Source of the DNA: an uncultured Clostridia bacterium
GTDB taxonomy: Bacteria > Bacillota > Clostridia > Peptostreptococcales > Anaerovoracaceae
Assembly (NCBI GenBank): GCA_934277495.1
Contig: CAKQUI010000001.1
Coordinates: forward strand, 1 to 59,181
Length of the DNA stretch: 59,181 bases
Direction: 5' to 3'
Part shown: piece by piece, positions 41,635 to 50,334 of the stretch
How positions within the stretch are numbered: position 1 is the stretch's first letter
How the letters are laid out: each line of letters opens with the position of its first letter
The notes under the pieces: model-generated
The model's input: only the letters and a program-made list of their open reading frames with translations
Database searches by the model: none
What the model was told of the DNA's origin: nothing
Position numbers and translations under genes: made by a program

Positions 41635-43077
41635 ATGATATATGTAGACAAGAACAGGAAAATGCCGCTTTACAGACAGCTTTACCTGAATGTAACAGAG
41701 GAGATACTGTCGGGAACGATGCCGGCGGGATACAGACTCCCTGCCACCAGGAAACTTGCCGGGGAACTTTCCATAGGCAGGAATACCGTTGAAAAAGCAT
41801 ACAAGCAGCTGGAAGCTGAAGGGTACATAACAGCCAGAGCAGGCAGCGGCTTCACCGTGGCAGAGATACCGCTGGATTTTTCAAAGACGCATGGCGAGTA
41901 CCATGATGCAGATGACGCAGGTGTCTGCAATACAGACGGTCTCGACGATTCAGGGGAAGTCAGGAGCAGTGAAGCAGATGAAAGGATACGGTATGATTTC
42001 GTATACGGTTCCATGGCAAACGACGTTTTCCCTTACAGACAGTGGAGAAGGTGCATGAACGATGTGCTGACAAGGATGGAGATGGAGCCTGCGCTGCATT
42101 ATCCGCCGAGGACGGGGCAGCCGGAGCTGCAGCGGGCTGTGGCAGGATATCTGAGACGTTCAAGGAATGTGTCCTGCAGGCCTGAAGATGTCATCATAAC
42201 TCCCGGTCAGCAGTATTCCATGGATATACTGGCGCATCTTGCTGAGGGAGACGTCAGGAGGCTGGCTATGGAGGAGCCTGGCTACGACGGGATACGCAGG
42301 GTGTTCGAAGTCAACGGTTTCGATATAGTTCCTGTGAGTGTGGGAGAAGACGGTATGATCATGGACGAGCTGGAAAACGTATCAGCGGATTTCCTTTACC
42401 TGACTCCGTCACATCAGTTTCCTACAGGGTCGGTGACGTCTGCAGGCAGGCGCAGGCAGCTGATAAACTGGGCGGAAAAAACAGGGACGTACATAATAGA
42501 GGACGACTACGACAGCGAGCTGAGGTACTATACCAGCCCTATACCTGCCATGCAGTCGCTGGACGTTGGCGGTCATACGATATACACCGGGACTTTTTCA
42601 AAATCTCTGGCGCCGGTGATGCGGACAGCTTACATGATACTGCCGGAGAAACTCATGGAAAAGTACCGGCAGCGCTACGGCAGATACAACTCCATGGTGT
42701 CCACATTCCACCAGCTGACGCTGGCTCAGTTCATCAGCGAAGGCTATTATGAGCAGCATATCAACAGACTCAGGACTATATACCGCCGCAAGCATGCAGC
42801 ACTTCTGAAAGCCATCGCCGATGTGTTCGGAAATCGGATAACTGTGCTGGGAGAAGGCGCAGGGATACATCTGCTGATAGATGTGAGATCGCCACTTTCC
42901 CAGGAGGAGCTGGTGGCACGTGCAGAAAAGACAGGTATAAGGCTTTATACTACAAAGGTCCTTTACGCCGACAAGGGCAAATGTCCGGATCACCGTCTGC
43001 TGATGGGATTTCCGATAGTACCTACGGAAGCCTTCGAAGATATAATGAAAGACCTTTACAGAGCGTGGGAGATGTAG
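41635..43077 (+). CDS. MocR/PdxR-like GntR regulator with aminotransferase domain
   Basis: This 480-residue fusion protein has an N-terminal GntR winged helix (about 8-78; LPATRKLAGELSIGRNTVEKAY) and a C-terminal class I aminotransferase-like domain (about 115-475). That domain keeps the PLP Lys 323 (TGTFSKSLAP) and the IEDDYDSELRY motif. MocR proteins sense PLP or an amino compound and regulate nearby genes such as pdxST or aminotransferases. Here the neighbours are DUF4491 and two PPOX-fold proteins. The start at 41635 follows AAAGGAG; the longer frame from 41587 lacks a binding site. Confidence 0.9.
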   Translation: MIYVDKNRKMPLYRQLYLNVTEEILSGTMPAGYRLPATRKLAGELSIGRNTVEKAYKQLEAEGYITARAGSGFTVAEIPLDFSKTHGEYHDADDAGVCNTDGLDDSGEVRSSEADERIRYDFVYGSMANDVFPYRQWRRCMNDVLTRMEMEPALHYPPRTGQPELQRAVAGYLRRSRNVSCRPEDVIITPGQQYSMDILAHLAEGDVRRLAMEEPGYDGIRRVFEVNGFDIVPVSVGEDGMIMDELENVSADFLYLTPSHQFPTGSVTSAGRRRQLINWAEKTGTYIIEDDYDSELRYYTSPIPAMQSLDVGGHTIYTGTFSKSLAPVMRTAYMILPEKLMEKYRQRYGRYNSMVSTFHQLTLAQFISEGYYEQHINRLRTIYRRKHAALLKAIADVFGNRITVLGEGAGIHLLIDVRSPLSQEELVARAEKTGIRLYTTKVLYADKGKCPDHRLLMGFPIVPTEAFEDIMKDLYRAWEM

Positions 43078-43380
43078 CATCCGAAGCGGATTGCGGAGCT
43101 GCTTCGATATGCCGAAAATCGAGGTCCCTGGCGGCGGCTTTTTCTCTTGCCGGGCAGACTGCATGGAGATGTGCTGTGCTCAGGTACGCAGGGACGATTC
43201 AAGAACGGATGAAACCGGGAAATCGGAAGCTCACGAGATGAGAAAGTTGAGCGTGGAACACAGTCTGGGACAGGCTGATGTCGCTGCAGCTGATAATAAA
43301 ATCCCCGGAAACGGCCAGGTGCAGCTGTTTCCGGGTATTGTCATATAATTTTTTCTCTGATGTATGTATGCGGCTGTGCT
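43078..43380. other. Convergent gap between MocR and the second PPOX-type gene
   Basis: This 303-base stretch has G+C-rich small hairpins and the terminator at 43295-43335. Open frames across it show no family features, and I see no gene. Confidence 0.6.
43295..43335 (-). terminator. Terminator of the second PPOX-type gene
   Basis: CCCGGAAAC (43304-43312) and GTTTCCGGG (43327-43335) pair; on the minus strand the stem is followed by GATTTTATT. Confidence 0.65.
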
Positions 43381-43848
43381 TTATATGTCAGCTCTCTTTC
43401 CTGTCATATGCTCTATAGTGAGTTCATATCCGCAGGCTTCGCAGCCGTTCTCAGCATATTTCCTGCCGCCTTCCATGTGGTCAGGTGAGAATTTGCCTAC
43501 CATCTTGTACATAGCCTGGAGCTTTTCTTCTCTTTCCTTCAGGATCTTTACTTTGCCGAATATGATGACGCTGGAAAAATCCGACGTGAACTTTTCGCTC
43601 TTGACGTCTTCCATTCCGATGACGCTGAATGATACCTTGCTGTCTCTTGACATACAGTCGAATTTATAACCTTCTGAAATACCGTGGAAGTAGATCTTGC
43701 CGTCGCTGTATACGAAATTAACCGGTACGGAATACGGATATCCGTCGTCTCCGTTGAGAGCCAGCGTGCCGTGGGTGGTCTTTGCAAGAATTTCTTCGAT
43801 CTCAGCCTTTGAAAGCGCCTGATCCTTAAGTCTCATTTCTCTGAACAT
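43381..43848 (-). CDS. Pyridoxamine 5'-phosphate oxidase-related (NimA-like) flavoprotein, second copy
   Basis: This 155-residue protein is a paralogue of the one at 40643: EEILAKTTHGTLALN, YPYSVPVNFVYSDGKIYFHG and SEGYKFD align with its core motifs. The start at 43848 has GAAAGGAGAA upstream and gives the same N-terminus (MFREMRLKDQALSK) as NimA-like proteins; a longer frame to 44013 adds an unrelated hydrophobic stretch. Likely role: FMN-dependent reduction of nitro or other small compounds, unproven. Confidence 0.87.
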   Translation of the reverse strand: MFREMRLKDQALSKAEIEEILAKTTHGTLALNGDDGYPYSVPVNFVYSDGKIYFHGISEGYKFDCMSRDSKVSFSVIGMEDVKSEKFTSDFSSVIIFGKVKILKEREEKLQAMYKMVGKFSPDHMEGGRKYAENGCEACGYELTIEHMTGKRADI

Positions 43849-44155
43849 AATAACATTCTCCTTTCGATCCTGCATGGGATTTACATATAAATTTAGAATT
43901 ATAAAAATATTGTACAGCAGAATCCGTGACGGGTCAATGATATATAAGCTCAGATAATACGGGATATGTGCTGTGATGGTCAAAAGACATTCCTTTGCAG
44001 GAACTGCGGTCATATGGGACTGATGATTGCAGCGGTCTGAGCGGAGGACGTCAGAATTCCGGACAGGCAGCAGCCCGGAACTGCAAACACCTTGTACTGA
44101 GGTGTTTTGTGTTGTAAAATCAACAGTATCAGAGTAAAAACAGGAGGTGGAGACA
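43849..44155. other. Divergent intergenic region before the glycerol dehydrogenase-like gene
   Basis: This 307-base region carries promoters for both directions in principle. A short inverted repeat AAACACCT/AGGTGTTT (44085-44092, 44100-44107) lies just upstream of the dehydrogenase gene. Nothing else was recognised. Confidence 0.5.
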
Positions 44156-45280
44156 ATGAAAGATATATCGAATATACTTGTAGCTCCGGGAAGATATGTA
44201 CAGGGTCGTGGTGCGATCTATGAACTGGGCAAACACATAAAGAACATGGGCGGAAGCAAGGCTCTGGTAGTAGGCGGCAGGAGAGGTCTTGCGGCCACGA
44301 AGGAAGCCAGAGACAAGAGCTTTGCAGAATACGGGATAAAGCAGGTGGAAGAGCTGTTCTGCGGTGAGAGCACCCAGAAGGAGCTGGAAAGACTGACGAA
44401 GATATTCCTTGATAACGGCTGTGATACTGTCATCGGCAGCGGTGGTGGAAAGGTGCTGGATATCGTGAAGTGTGTCGGCGAGGAGGCCGGTGCGAAACTT
44501 ACGGTTACAGCTCCTACGGTCGCATCCAACGACTCCCCCACAAGTGCGCTGGGACTGATATACAGCGAGGATCATGTATTCGAGAGATTTTACATACCGT
44601 CAAAGAATCCGGATATAGTCATAGCGGATTCTGACATAATCAGCAAGGCGCCGGTGAGGACACTGGTGGCAGGTATGGGAGATGCGCTGGCTACATGGCT
44701 GGAGGCGGACGCATGCTACAGAAACCATGCGCTGAACTTCCCGGGAGGGCATATCACCAGGACTGCGATAGCATGTGCGAGACTGTGCTATGACACGCTG
44801 ATGCGCTACGGCGAGGAGGCGAAGCTCGCAAACGAGATGCAGGTGGTGACTCCGGCGCTGGATGCAGTCATCGAGGCCAATGTGCTGCTGTCCGGCATGG
44901 GCTGGGAAAGCGGCGGTCTTGCAGCGGCTCATGCGATGCAGGACGGTTTCACCAGCATACCTGAGATACACGATATGCTCCACGGCGAGAAAGTGGGGTT
45001 CCTGACTCTTGTTCAGGTGATACTGGACGACAGACCGCTGGAGATAACGAAGCAGGTATTCGAGTTCGCACAGAAAGTCGGACTGCCTTTGACGCTTGAA
45101 GATCTGGGATGCGACAACGTCAGCAAGGAAGCCCTGATGGAAGCCATCAGGATATCCTGCGCACCTGACGAAAGCATCCACAATCTGGGATTCACCATCA
45201 CAGAAGAAAAGGTCTACGATGCAGTGATAGCCGCAGACGCCATCGGCAGAAGGATGAAGAACGGCGAGAAGGTGTTCTGA
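44156..45280 (+). CDS. gldA: Glycerol dehydrogenase-like iron/zinc alcohol dehydrogenase
   Basis: This 374-residue NAD-dependent enzyme of the GldA type has an N-terminal Rossmann-like part (VVGGRRGLAATK; SGGGKVLDIVK, about 95-105), the family motif VTAPTVASNDSPTSA, and the C-terminal metal-binding domain (MGDALATWLEADAC, with Asp/His ligands, then HGEKVGF). It oxidises glycerol to dihydroxyacetone or acts on related polyols. The start at 44156 follows CAGGAGGTGG; a GTG at 44147 is in the binding site. It appears monocistronic, with a terminator at 45380-45405. Confidence 0.88.
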   Translation: MKDISNILVAPGRYVQGRGAIYELGKHIKNMGGSKALVVGGRRGLAATKEARDKSFAEYGIKQVEELFCGESTQKELERLTKIFLDNGCDTVIGSGGGKVLDIVKCVGEEAGAKLTVTAPTVASNDSPTSALGLIYSEDHVFERFYIPSKNPDIVIADSDIISKAPVRTLVAGMGDALATWLEADACYRNHALNFPGGHITRTAIACARLCYDTLMRYGEEAKLANEMQVVTPALDAVIEANVLLSGMGWESGGLAAAHAMQDGFTSIPEIHDMLHGEKVGFLTLVQVILDDRPLEITKQVFEFAQKVGLPLTLEDLGCDNVSKEALMEAIRISCAPDESIHNLGFTITEEKVYDAVIAADAIGRRMKNGEKVF

Positions 45281-45379
45281 TACCGGCAGCATGATTTAAT
45301 AATAATGAACTTTAACAGCACCTGCAGGGAACTGTATGTTTTCGCTGCAGGCGCTGACCCTGAAAAGCCAGACTTTTTT

Positions 45380-45405
45380 CGAGACGGTTCCGACCGTCTC
45401 GTTTT
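45380..45405 (+). terminator. Rho-independent terminator of the gldA-like gene
   Basis: CGAGACGGT (45380-45388) and ACCGTCTCG (45393-45401) pair perfectly across TCCG, followed by TTTT. Confidence 0.82.
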
Positions 45406-45441
45406 GGTATAAGCATACTCTGAGTTAGATGCGGGATTCCG

Positions 45442-46281
45442 TTATTTTCTGTTGCGGGAAGTTTTTCTTGTGAAAAGTCGTGCGTCAACTGCGAATGTGC
45501 TGCCGAGGTCATCCATTTTAAGAGTTCCGTTATATCTGTAAACTATTGATTTGACTATGCCTATGCCAAGCCCGTGGTTTCGGGCATCGTTCTTTGTTGT
45601 AGGCATATGACCTTCTTTGAGCTTGATGGAGGGGTCCTTGCTGTTGACTACAGTAAAACACCAGACTTTTTTTCGGATCGTACTTTCAACACGGATAAAT
45701 GGTGCACCGGCGTTATTATCAGCAGGCTGTTTCTCTTCGCGAGGGCGGTTCTCTCCGGACAGGCAGTTTCCCGCAGGCGGCAAGTTTTCATCGCATGTGT
45801 GCTGTTCTTCAGGCAGGCAAGCTGCACACGCCTCGATTGCATTGTCGATGAGATTTCCCATCAGTGAAATAATGTCGATTTCTTTTATTGTGCCGTTTTC
45901 GGGCAGGGCACGGATTTCATCTATGAAGTGGATACCAAGTGTTTCGCACTGGCTTTTCTTTTCAAGGATAAGAGCTTCCTGTTCACTGCTGCCGCCGTGT
46001 ATACTTCCAAGCAGCTGAGTGCATTCATCAAGGCAGCTTTGTTCTGCTGACTGCGAGTCAGCGTTTTGAATAGAACGGCGGACCATCTCTGTGAGTTTGC
46101 TCGCCTCGCTGCAGAATTCCAGTGTGTGATCCATGTAATGGTTTTTCTGCTGCCATTCGGCGATAAGGTCCTCGTTTTGTTTTTTCAGTCTTTTGTTTAC
46201 TCTGAAAAGAGCGACCGCAGCGATGATATTTACTATAATGAGGAAAATAAGAATCGTTAATAGTGTTGCTAATGAATACAT
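45442..46281 (-). CDS. GHKL ATPase-domain sensor protein lacking a clear H-box
   Basis: This 279-residue protein has one N-terminal membrane segment (about 7-26), a coiled-coil helix, and a GHKL ATP-binding domain with N-box GNLIDNAIEAC (Asn 147) and G-box HGLGIGIVKSIVYRYNG. The AgrC-type H-box (RHDxxN) that should precede it is not visible; the region holds only YMDHTLEF. A low-complexity insert (about 155-195) separates N- and G-boxes. The gene upstream on the same strand has an H-box but no N-box. The two may work as a heteromeric kinase. Ribosome binding site GAAGGAGG. Confidence 0.8.
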   Translation of the reverse strand: MYSLATLLTILIFLIIVNIIAAVALFRVNKRLKKQNEDLIAEWQQKNHYMDHTLEFCSEASKLTEMVRRSIQNADSQSAEQSCLDECTQLLGSIHGGSSEQEALILEKKSQCETLGIHFIDEIRALPENGTIKEIDIISLMGNLIDNAIEACAACLPEEQHTCDENLPPAGNCLSGENRPREEKQPADNNAGAPFIRVESTIRKKVWCFTVVNSKDPSIKLKEGHMPTTKNDARNHGLGIGIVKSIVYRYNGTLKMDDLGSTFAVDARLFTRKTSRNRK

Positions 46282-46377
46282 GTGATCCTCCTTCGTAACT
46301 TGATACTTTCTCAGAATATTGAACTTTGAAATTCATCGCTCAGAATCCTGATCTTTCAAAAATTCCCGGCTGTACTT

Positions 46378-47697
46378 TCAGTTTTCTTCAGGGAGTGTCA
46401 GTGACAGGACGAATGTGCTGCCGTCCCGTTTCCAGTCGGCGTGTCCGTTGTGGATCCGTGCGATAGTTTTTATCATATAAAAATCTGTCCCATGCCTGAG
46501 CATCAGCAGATGCAGAGGTTTCGGCCGAGGCGTCTGTTCAACATCAGAACATGTATCGGCATCGACGGCAAGCTGTATTTCCGTATTACTGCCACAGGCT
46601 GCTGCAGATATGCAAAGTGCACTTTCCGGCAGCCTGTGCTTCTTCATTATGGTGGTCATATAATGATAGATTTCGTACTTTTCACGGGCGGAGAGCAGAC
46701 TTGTCTGTATCTGCTGCCATGAAATCTGCTGCTGCATTTTCTGGTTGATTTCGTCACATATGTTAAGCAGTGAGGTGCGGTATGAATATGCTGCAGCGAC
46801 ATGTGGGTCGGAAGCTGCGGAATTTTGCATGAAAGAAAGCACAGAAAGATGGTTCGACAGATCATGGCGGAGCGACCTGATGCTGCCATACAGGGTGGAT
46901 ATATTCGTGTAGTAATCGAAGAGCATATTGCTTTCGATGGACTGCAGCTGCTGGAGTCGCCGATGGTGAAGGGCTGTGAAAAACAGCATAATGATCACGA
47001 ATATGCTTATATGGATCAGTCCTATATTACACAGGAAAGTACAGCTGTCGGTAAATTCGAGTGACGTATTGTGGATAAAGCAATATGTGCTGGATTTCAG
47101 CATAACGGTTTGTCTGCCGACATATGTGATAAATGCCATCAGGAAGAAAACCAGGCAGACTTTATCCGGTACTTTCTGCAGGAGTCTGTCGATTTTCCGT
47201 CCGAAGATGTAATAGACTGCAATAGACTGAAGCAGGCCGATCACTATACATATACTATTTATTACATAGAATGCAGGGTATGCGGCGTATTCGGATAAAC
47301 CTGGCGGAAGAAATATTTGTTTGAGTATTTTGCTTGCAAGGTACATGGGTAAAAACGGGATGACAGTGAGCACATCATAGTAAACTTCAGCTTTGAGGAA
47401 ATTCCTCGGCAGATATCCGCTGCCGAAAATCCCGACAACTGCAAGCAGTATGAACGTATTCACGGCATGTATGAGCGAATGTGCTGTCTGCAGCGGCAGA
47501 GAACTCTGAAATCCCGGAAGATAGCCTATTATGTCCTCGGTAAAATAAAATATCAGCGAATATATCAGAACCAGCCAGAAAGCCAGCCGGCGATAGCGTT
47601 CTTCTTTCAGACCCACGCATTTGAATAAAAAAAACAGCTGCAGACCTGTATGGGCTGAACCGGATACTATAACATCAAAAAGTTTCCATTGTAGCAT
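46378..47697 (-). CDS. Membrane sensor kinase with H-box but degenerate ATP-binding domain
   Basis: This 439-residue protein has seven or so membrane segments (1-242), then an AgrC-type phospho-acceptor region SLRHDLSNHL (His 278). The C-terminal region keeps a weak end of the ATPase fold (HGTDFYMIKTIARIHNGHAD, then STFVLSLTLP), but the Asn-bearing N-box is missing; MTTIMKKHR stands where it should be. It would thus accept but not donate phosphate unless another subunit supplies ATP binding. The GHKL protein downstream (97 bases) is the obvious partner. The RBS is AGAGGAG. Confidence 0.82.
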   Translation of the reverse strand: MLQWKLFDVIVSGSAHTGLQLFFLFKCVGLKEERYRRLAFWLVLIYSLIFYFTEDIIGYLPGFQSSLPLQTAHSLIHAVNTFILLAVVGIFGSGYLPRNFLKAEVYYDVLTVIPFLPMYLASKILKQIFLPPGLSEYAAYPAFYVINSICIVIGLLQSIAVYYIFGRKIDRLLQKVPDKVCLVFFLMAFITYVGRQTVMLKSSTYCFIHNTSLEFTDSCTFLCNIGLIHISIFVIIMLFFTALHHRRLQQLQSIESNMLFDYYTNISTLYGSIRSLRHDLSNHLSVLSFMQNSAASDPHVAAAYSYRTSLLNICDEINQKMQQQISWQQIQTSLLSAREKYEIYHYMTTIMKKHRLPESALCISAAACGSNTEIQLAVDADTCSDVEQTPRPKPLHLLMLRHGTDFYMIKTIARIHNGHADWKRDGSTFVLSLTLPEEN

Positions 47698-47849
47698 TTG
47701 TTGACTCCTCTTTTATCAGGCGGTTTGGATCGGTCTGGCAGATCCGGCTGACAGTGAGATCCGGTGACTGCCTCGGATTTTTTGCTTAAGTGTTGTCTGG
47801 TGAACGTCGATACCGACATGTTTTGAGTACTTGCAGATCAGCAGCGCAT

Positions 47850-48668
47850 TCAGACAAGGTATCGGAGAAATTTTTCCCGGGATTCATGATAGTATTTCCT
47901 GCTGATCGGGATCTCGATTTCTTTTGAAACCTCTTCTTCCTTTGAAAGTCCAGCTTTGCCGGCAGCCTCGATCTTTGCAGCTGCTTCGGTCTCGTCAGGT
48001 CTTCCGGCTTTGCAGGACGCATTATGTGCAGTGCCGGCGCAGGTCGGGATAAGAATGAATTTTTTATCTGACATCTCACGGATATATCGAAAATTAACGA
48101 TATAGCTTGTGTGGCATTGAAAGAAAAAATCATTCAGATTTTCGAGAAGCTCCGGTAATTTACCATATGCATTGTAAATCTCACCGTTTACCATATTGAT
48201 ACGTATCATGCGCTTATCTTTTTCTATGTACATGATGCCGGACTGGGGGATGCGCAGGATGCTATGGCTGATTTTTACAGGCAGGAACTCATCTCTGCTT
48301 GTCAGGATACGGTTCTGAGCAGTTTCGAGTGCGGTCAGCAGCCGCTGTGTTTCGATCGGTTTGCGAAGGAAAAAAATATGCTCCACATCATATACCTGGA
48401 GATAGTAATCATCATAGCCGGAAATAAATATGATCTGCATGTCAGGGTGGATTCTCAGCAGTCTGGCGGAAAGTTCGATCCCTGAGATGCTTCCCAGCTC
48501 GATGTCCATGAAAACAACATCGTAGTGGAGATCTTCCGCATCAAATATGAGCTCGTCCGGGCTGGTGAAAATATCGATACCGCCGATATTGTTCAAGGGC
48601 AGGTCCAGTATTTTTCGCTGCAGGTCTCTTGCTGTTTCAATATGGTCATCGCAGATCGCGATATACAT
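47850..48668 (-). CDS. LytTR response regulator with an insertion in the DNA-binding domain
   Basis: This 272-residue regulator has a receiver (CDDH acidic pair, Asp 55 in VFMDIELGS, Lys in LRKPIE) and a LytTR domain (about 128-272; IMYIEKDKRMIRINMVNG, QCHTSYIVNFRYIREM). About 40 residues of Ala/Glu/Lys/Gly-rich sequence (about 208-248) interrupt the LytTR domain before its last motif IEIPISRKYY, which is intact. It is the first gene of a minus-strand operon with the two sensor proteins. The RBS is GAGGAGGA. Confidence 0.9.
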   Translation of the reverse strand: MYIAICDDHIETARDLQRKILDLPLNNIGGIDIFTSPDELIFDAEDLHYDVVFMDIELGSISGIELSARLLRIHPDMQIIFISGYDDYYLQVYDVEHIFFLRKPIETQRLLTALETAQNRILTSRDEFLPVKISHSILRIPQSGIMYIEKDKRMIRINMVNGEIYNAYGKLPELLENLNDFFFQCHTSYIVNFRYIREMSDKKFILIPTCAGTAHNASCKAGRPDETEAAAKIEAAGKAGLSKEEEVSKEIEIPISRKYYHESREKFLRYLV

Positions 48669-48849
48669 GGTCTGATCCTCCTCTGGTATATTTTTACTTT
48701 ACCGGAATCCTGAGCTTTGAAAATCAAATGCTTTTGATCCCGGTTTTTCTGCTGGAATGCCTGATGTTTCTTTTCCTTCGAATCAGCAACCATATCCATT
48801 ATGACATAATTACAAACGGATTTACAGTAATATTTTTTGCTGCAGTGCT

Positions 48850-48878
48850 CATGTGAATACCCATGTCCACATGTGAAT
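48850..48878 (-). promoter_or_regulatory. Direct repeat upstream of the LytTR/split-kinase operon
   Basis: On the minus strand ATTCACATG occurs twice with a 20-bp offset, about 180 bases before the regulator ATG. The spacing fits a LytTR dimer site, but no clear -10 element sits at the distance seen at 9172 and 25049. Confidence 0.35.
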
Positions 48879-49031
48879 GATCACATACACATTGAGATGA
48901 AATGCCATTGTGTTATTTATTACAATTAATATGTTTATTATTACATCAAGGAACCGGTAAGGGAGGTGGCGTGGTAGAGTGTTGCTGATTAGAGATTTGT
49001 TAGGACAGTGTTTACGGAGGAGATTCAGGAT

Positions 49032-49103
49032 ATGGTTCTGTTAGGCGGTATGGCTGCCGGAATAAATTGGTTTAAAAAGGTAAATGCAAAACGAACAAAT
49101 TGA
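49032..49103 (+). CDS. Possible small peptide gene beside the LytTR/kinase operon
   Basis: A 23-codon open frame from ATG 49032 with GGAGGA about ten bases upstream encodes a short hydrophobic N-half containing LLGGMAAG and a basic C-half (WFKKVNAKRTN). Size and charge would suit a signalling or antimicrobial peptide, and it lies beside an AgrC-type sensor operon. It lacks a Cys for a thiolactone and no AgrB is present. It could equally be chance or a remnant. Confidence 0.25.
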   Translation: MVLLGGMAAGINWFKKVNAKRTN

Positions 49104-49175
49104 TTGTGGATATGGTTATAAATCATATTACGATAGATAAGTTTTTTACATTTGAGAAGATGAAAGGAGAATCGT

Positions 49176-49610
49176 ATGAAAAAAATTAAAGACTGCAGAG
49201 GAGAAATTATAAGTCCGGTACCGGCGAATGGATGTGATATAGGTTATATCGCTGGGGAAATCAAAAGAATTGCAGATGAAAAAGGGATCCCTGCAATCGT
49301 TTCAATAGAGGAAATAAGCACAGGTGGTTTATTCGGAAAAACGATGCCATGCATTATAATATCTCACCCTAATCCACCTATCTCTTACTTTGACCATATG
49401 ATACTCATGAATGGTGACATCCTGAACTTTCAGTTCTGGGGATTTAGTAAAGCAAATTATAACAACAATATGAAGGAAATGGATAGAAAATCCGGTAAAC
49501 TCAGTGGACTGATCAAAAGTGCGGTAAGAAGTGATATGAGTATGGAACTGCAAACGGAACAAGTGTGGCATATGCAGCTGATATCAATATATGAGGATAT
49601 GTGCAGCTAG
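49176..49610 (+). CDS. Uncharacterised small protein (A+T-rich region)
   Basis: This 144-residue soluble protein is not recognised. It starts MKKIKDCRGEI, has a mixed alpha/beta pattern, a Gly-rich turn ISTGGLFGKT and a short basic region near 105-125. No signal peptide, membrane segment or metal-binding motif is visible. GAAAGGAG lies seven bases before the ATG, which supports translation. Composition is A+T-rich like the gene that follows. A hairpin (49651-49676) separates them. Confidence 0.65.
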   Translation: MKKIKDCRGEIISPVPANGCDIGYIAGEIKRIADEKGIPAIVSIEEISTGGLFGKTMPCIIISHPNPPISYFDHMILMNGDILNFQFWGFSKANYNNNMKEMDRKSGKLSGLIKSAVRSDMSMELQTEQVWHMQLISIYEDMCS

Positions 49611-49650
49611 TAAAAAATATTTTGTAGCGGAAACTGAAATTGTTTCATTT

Positions 49651-49676
49651 AAGGGTGCCCCATTGGGGGTGCCCTT
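49651..49676 (+). terminator. Terminator-like hairpin
   Basis: AAGGGTGCCCC (49651-49661) and GGGGTGCCCTT (49666-49676) form an 11-bp stem with a 4-base loop; the T tail is missing. Confidence 0.55.
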
Positions 49677-49763
49677 GCATGCTGCAGGCTTTTACTAAGT
49701 GATTATGGTGAAAGCTGGATATTTAGAGATTTCAAGAAATGTAACTATATGAGGAGGAAAAAT

Positions 49764-50237
49764 ATGGCTCAATGTGATTTTTTAGACTGGAAATGGAGCA
49801 GGAATTACTATTGCAGGAAAACGGATGAATCATTAGATAAAAATACCGTTAATACATACTGCGACAATTCTTTACACTATAGAGATTGTCCGATTTACAA
49901 TGACAGACCCGGCAGTGGTGGATGCTATCTTACGACAGCATGTGTTAACACGAGGCATTTACCTGATGATTGCAGAGAACTTACCGTCCTTAGAGAATTT
50001 AGAGATGGATTTATGTCTCAGCAGCCTGAAGGTGAAGCGGAGATACAGGAGTATTACAAAACTGCACCGAAAATAGTTGAGTCTATAAACAGTCAGTGTG
50101 ACAAGGATGAAATATACGAAGCGTTATACAATACAGTAATAGTGCCTTGTGTAGAGTTGATAGAAAAAGGCAGAAATGCTGAAGCGTATGATAAATACAA
50201 GTGCATGGTGCAGGAATTAGAGAAGAAGTATATGTAG
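49764..50237 (+). CDS. CFI-box-like C-terminal domain protein
   Basis: This 157-residue Cys-rich protein begins with a segment with spaced cysteines (AQCDFLDWKWSRNYYCRKTD, CDNS, RDCPIY). It then has GGCYLTTACV, LTVLREFRDGFM and EYYKTAPKIVESI, the pattern of the CFI-box-CTERM domain, in which a Cys-containing box is followed by LRxFRD and a YY-x-P motif. The function of the domain is unknown. The start at 49764 follows TGAGGAGG; an in-frame ATG at 49749 overlaps that binding site. Confidence 0.7.
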   Translation: MAQCDFLDWKWSRNYYCRKTDESLDKNTVNTYCDNSLHYRDCPIYNDRPGSGGCYLTTACVNTRHLPDDCRELTVLREFRDGFMSQQPEGEAEIQEYYKTAPKIVESINSQCDKDEIYEALYNTVIVPCVELIEKGRNAEAYDKYKCMVQELEKKYM

Positions 50238-50334
50238 ATATTCAAAATTGCTGCCTGTTGCACTTCTGTTTTTTTATAATAAAGAACATAGTAGCTATAT
50301 TGCTGGATTGATTTTGAAGGAGGATAGTTATTAT

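Larger units (their letters stand above)
48669..49175. other. A+T-rich divergent region
   Basis: This 507-base region contains a direct repeat CATGTGAAT at 48850-48858 and 48870-48878 (20-bp offset), possibly a LytTR site for the minus-strand operon, and two tiny open frames with good ribosome binding sites (48980-49050 and 49032-49103). The composition becomes clearly richer in A+T here and stays so to about 50890. Confidence 0.55.
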
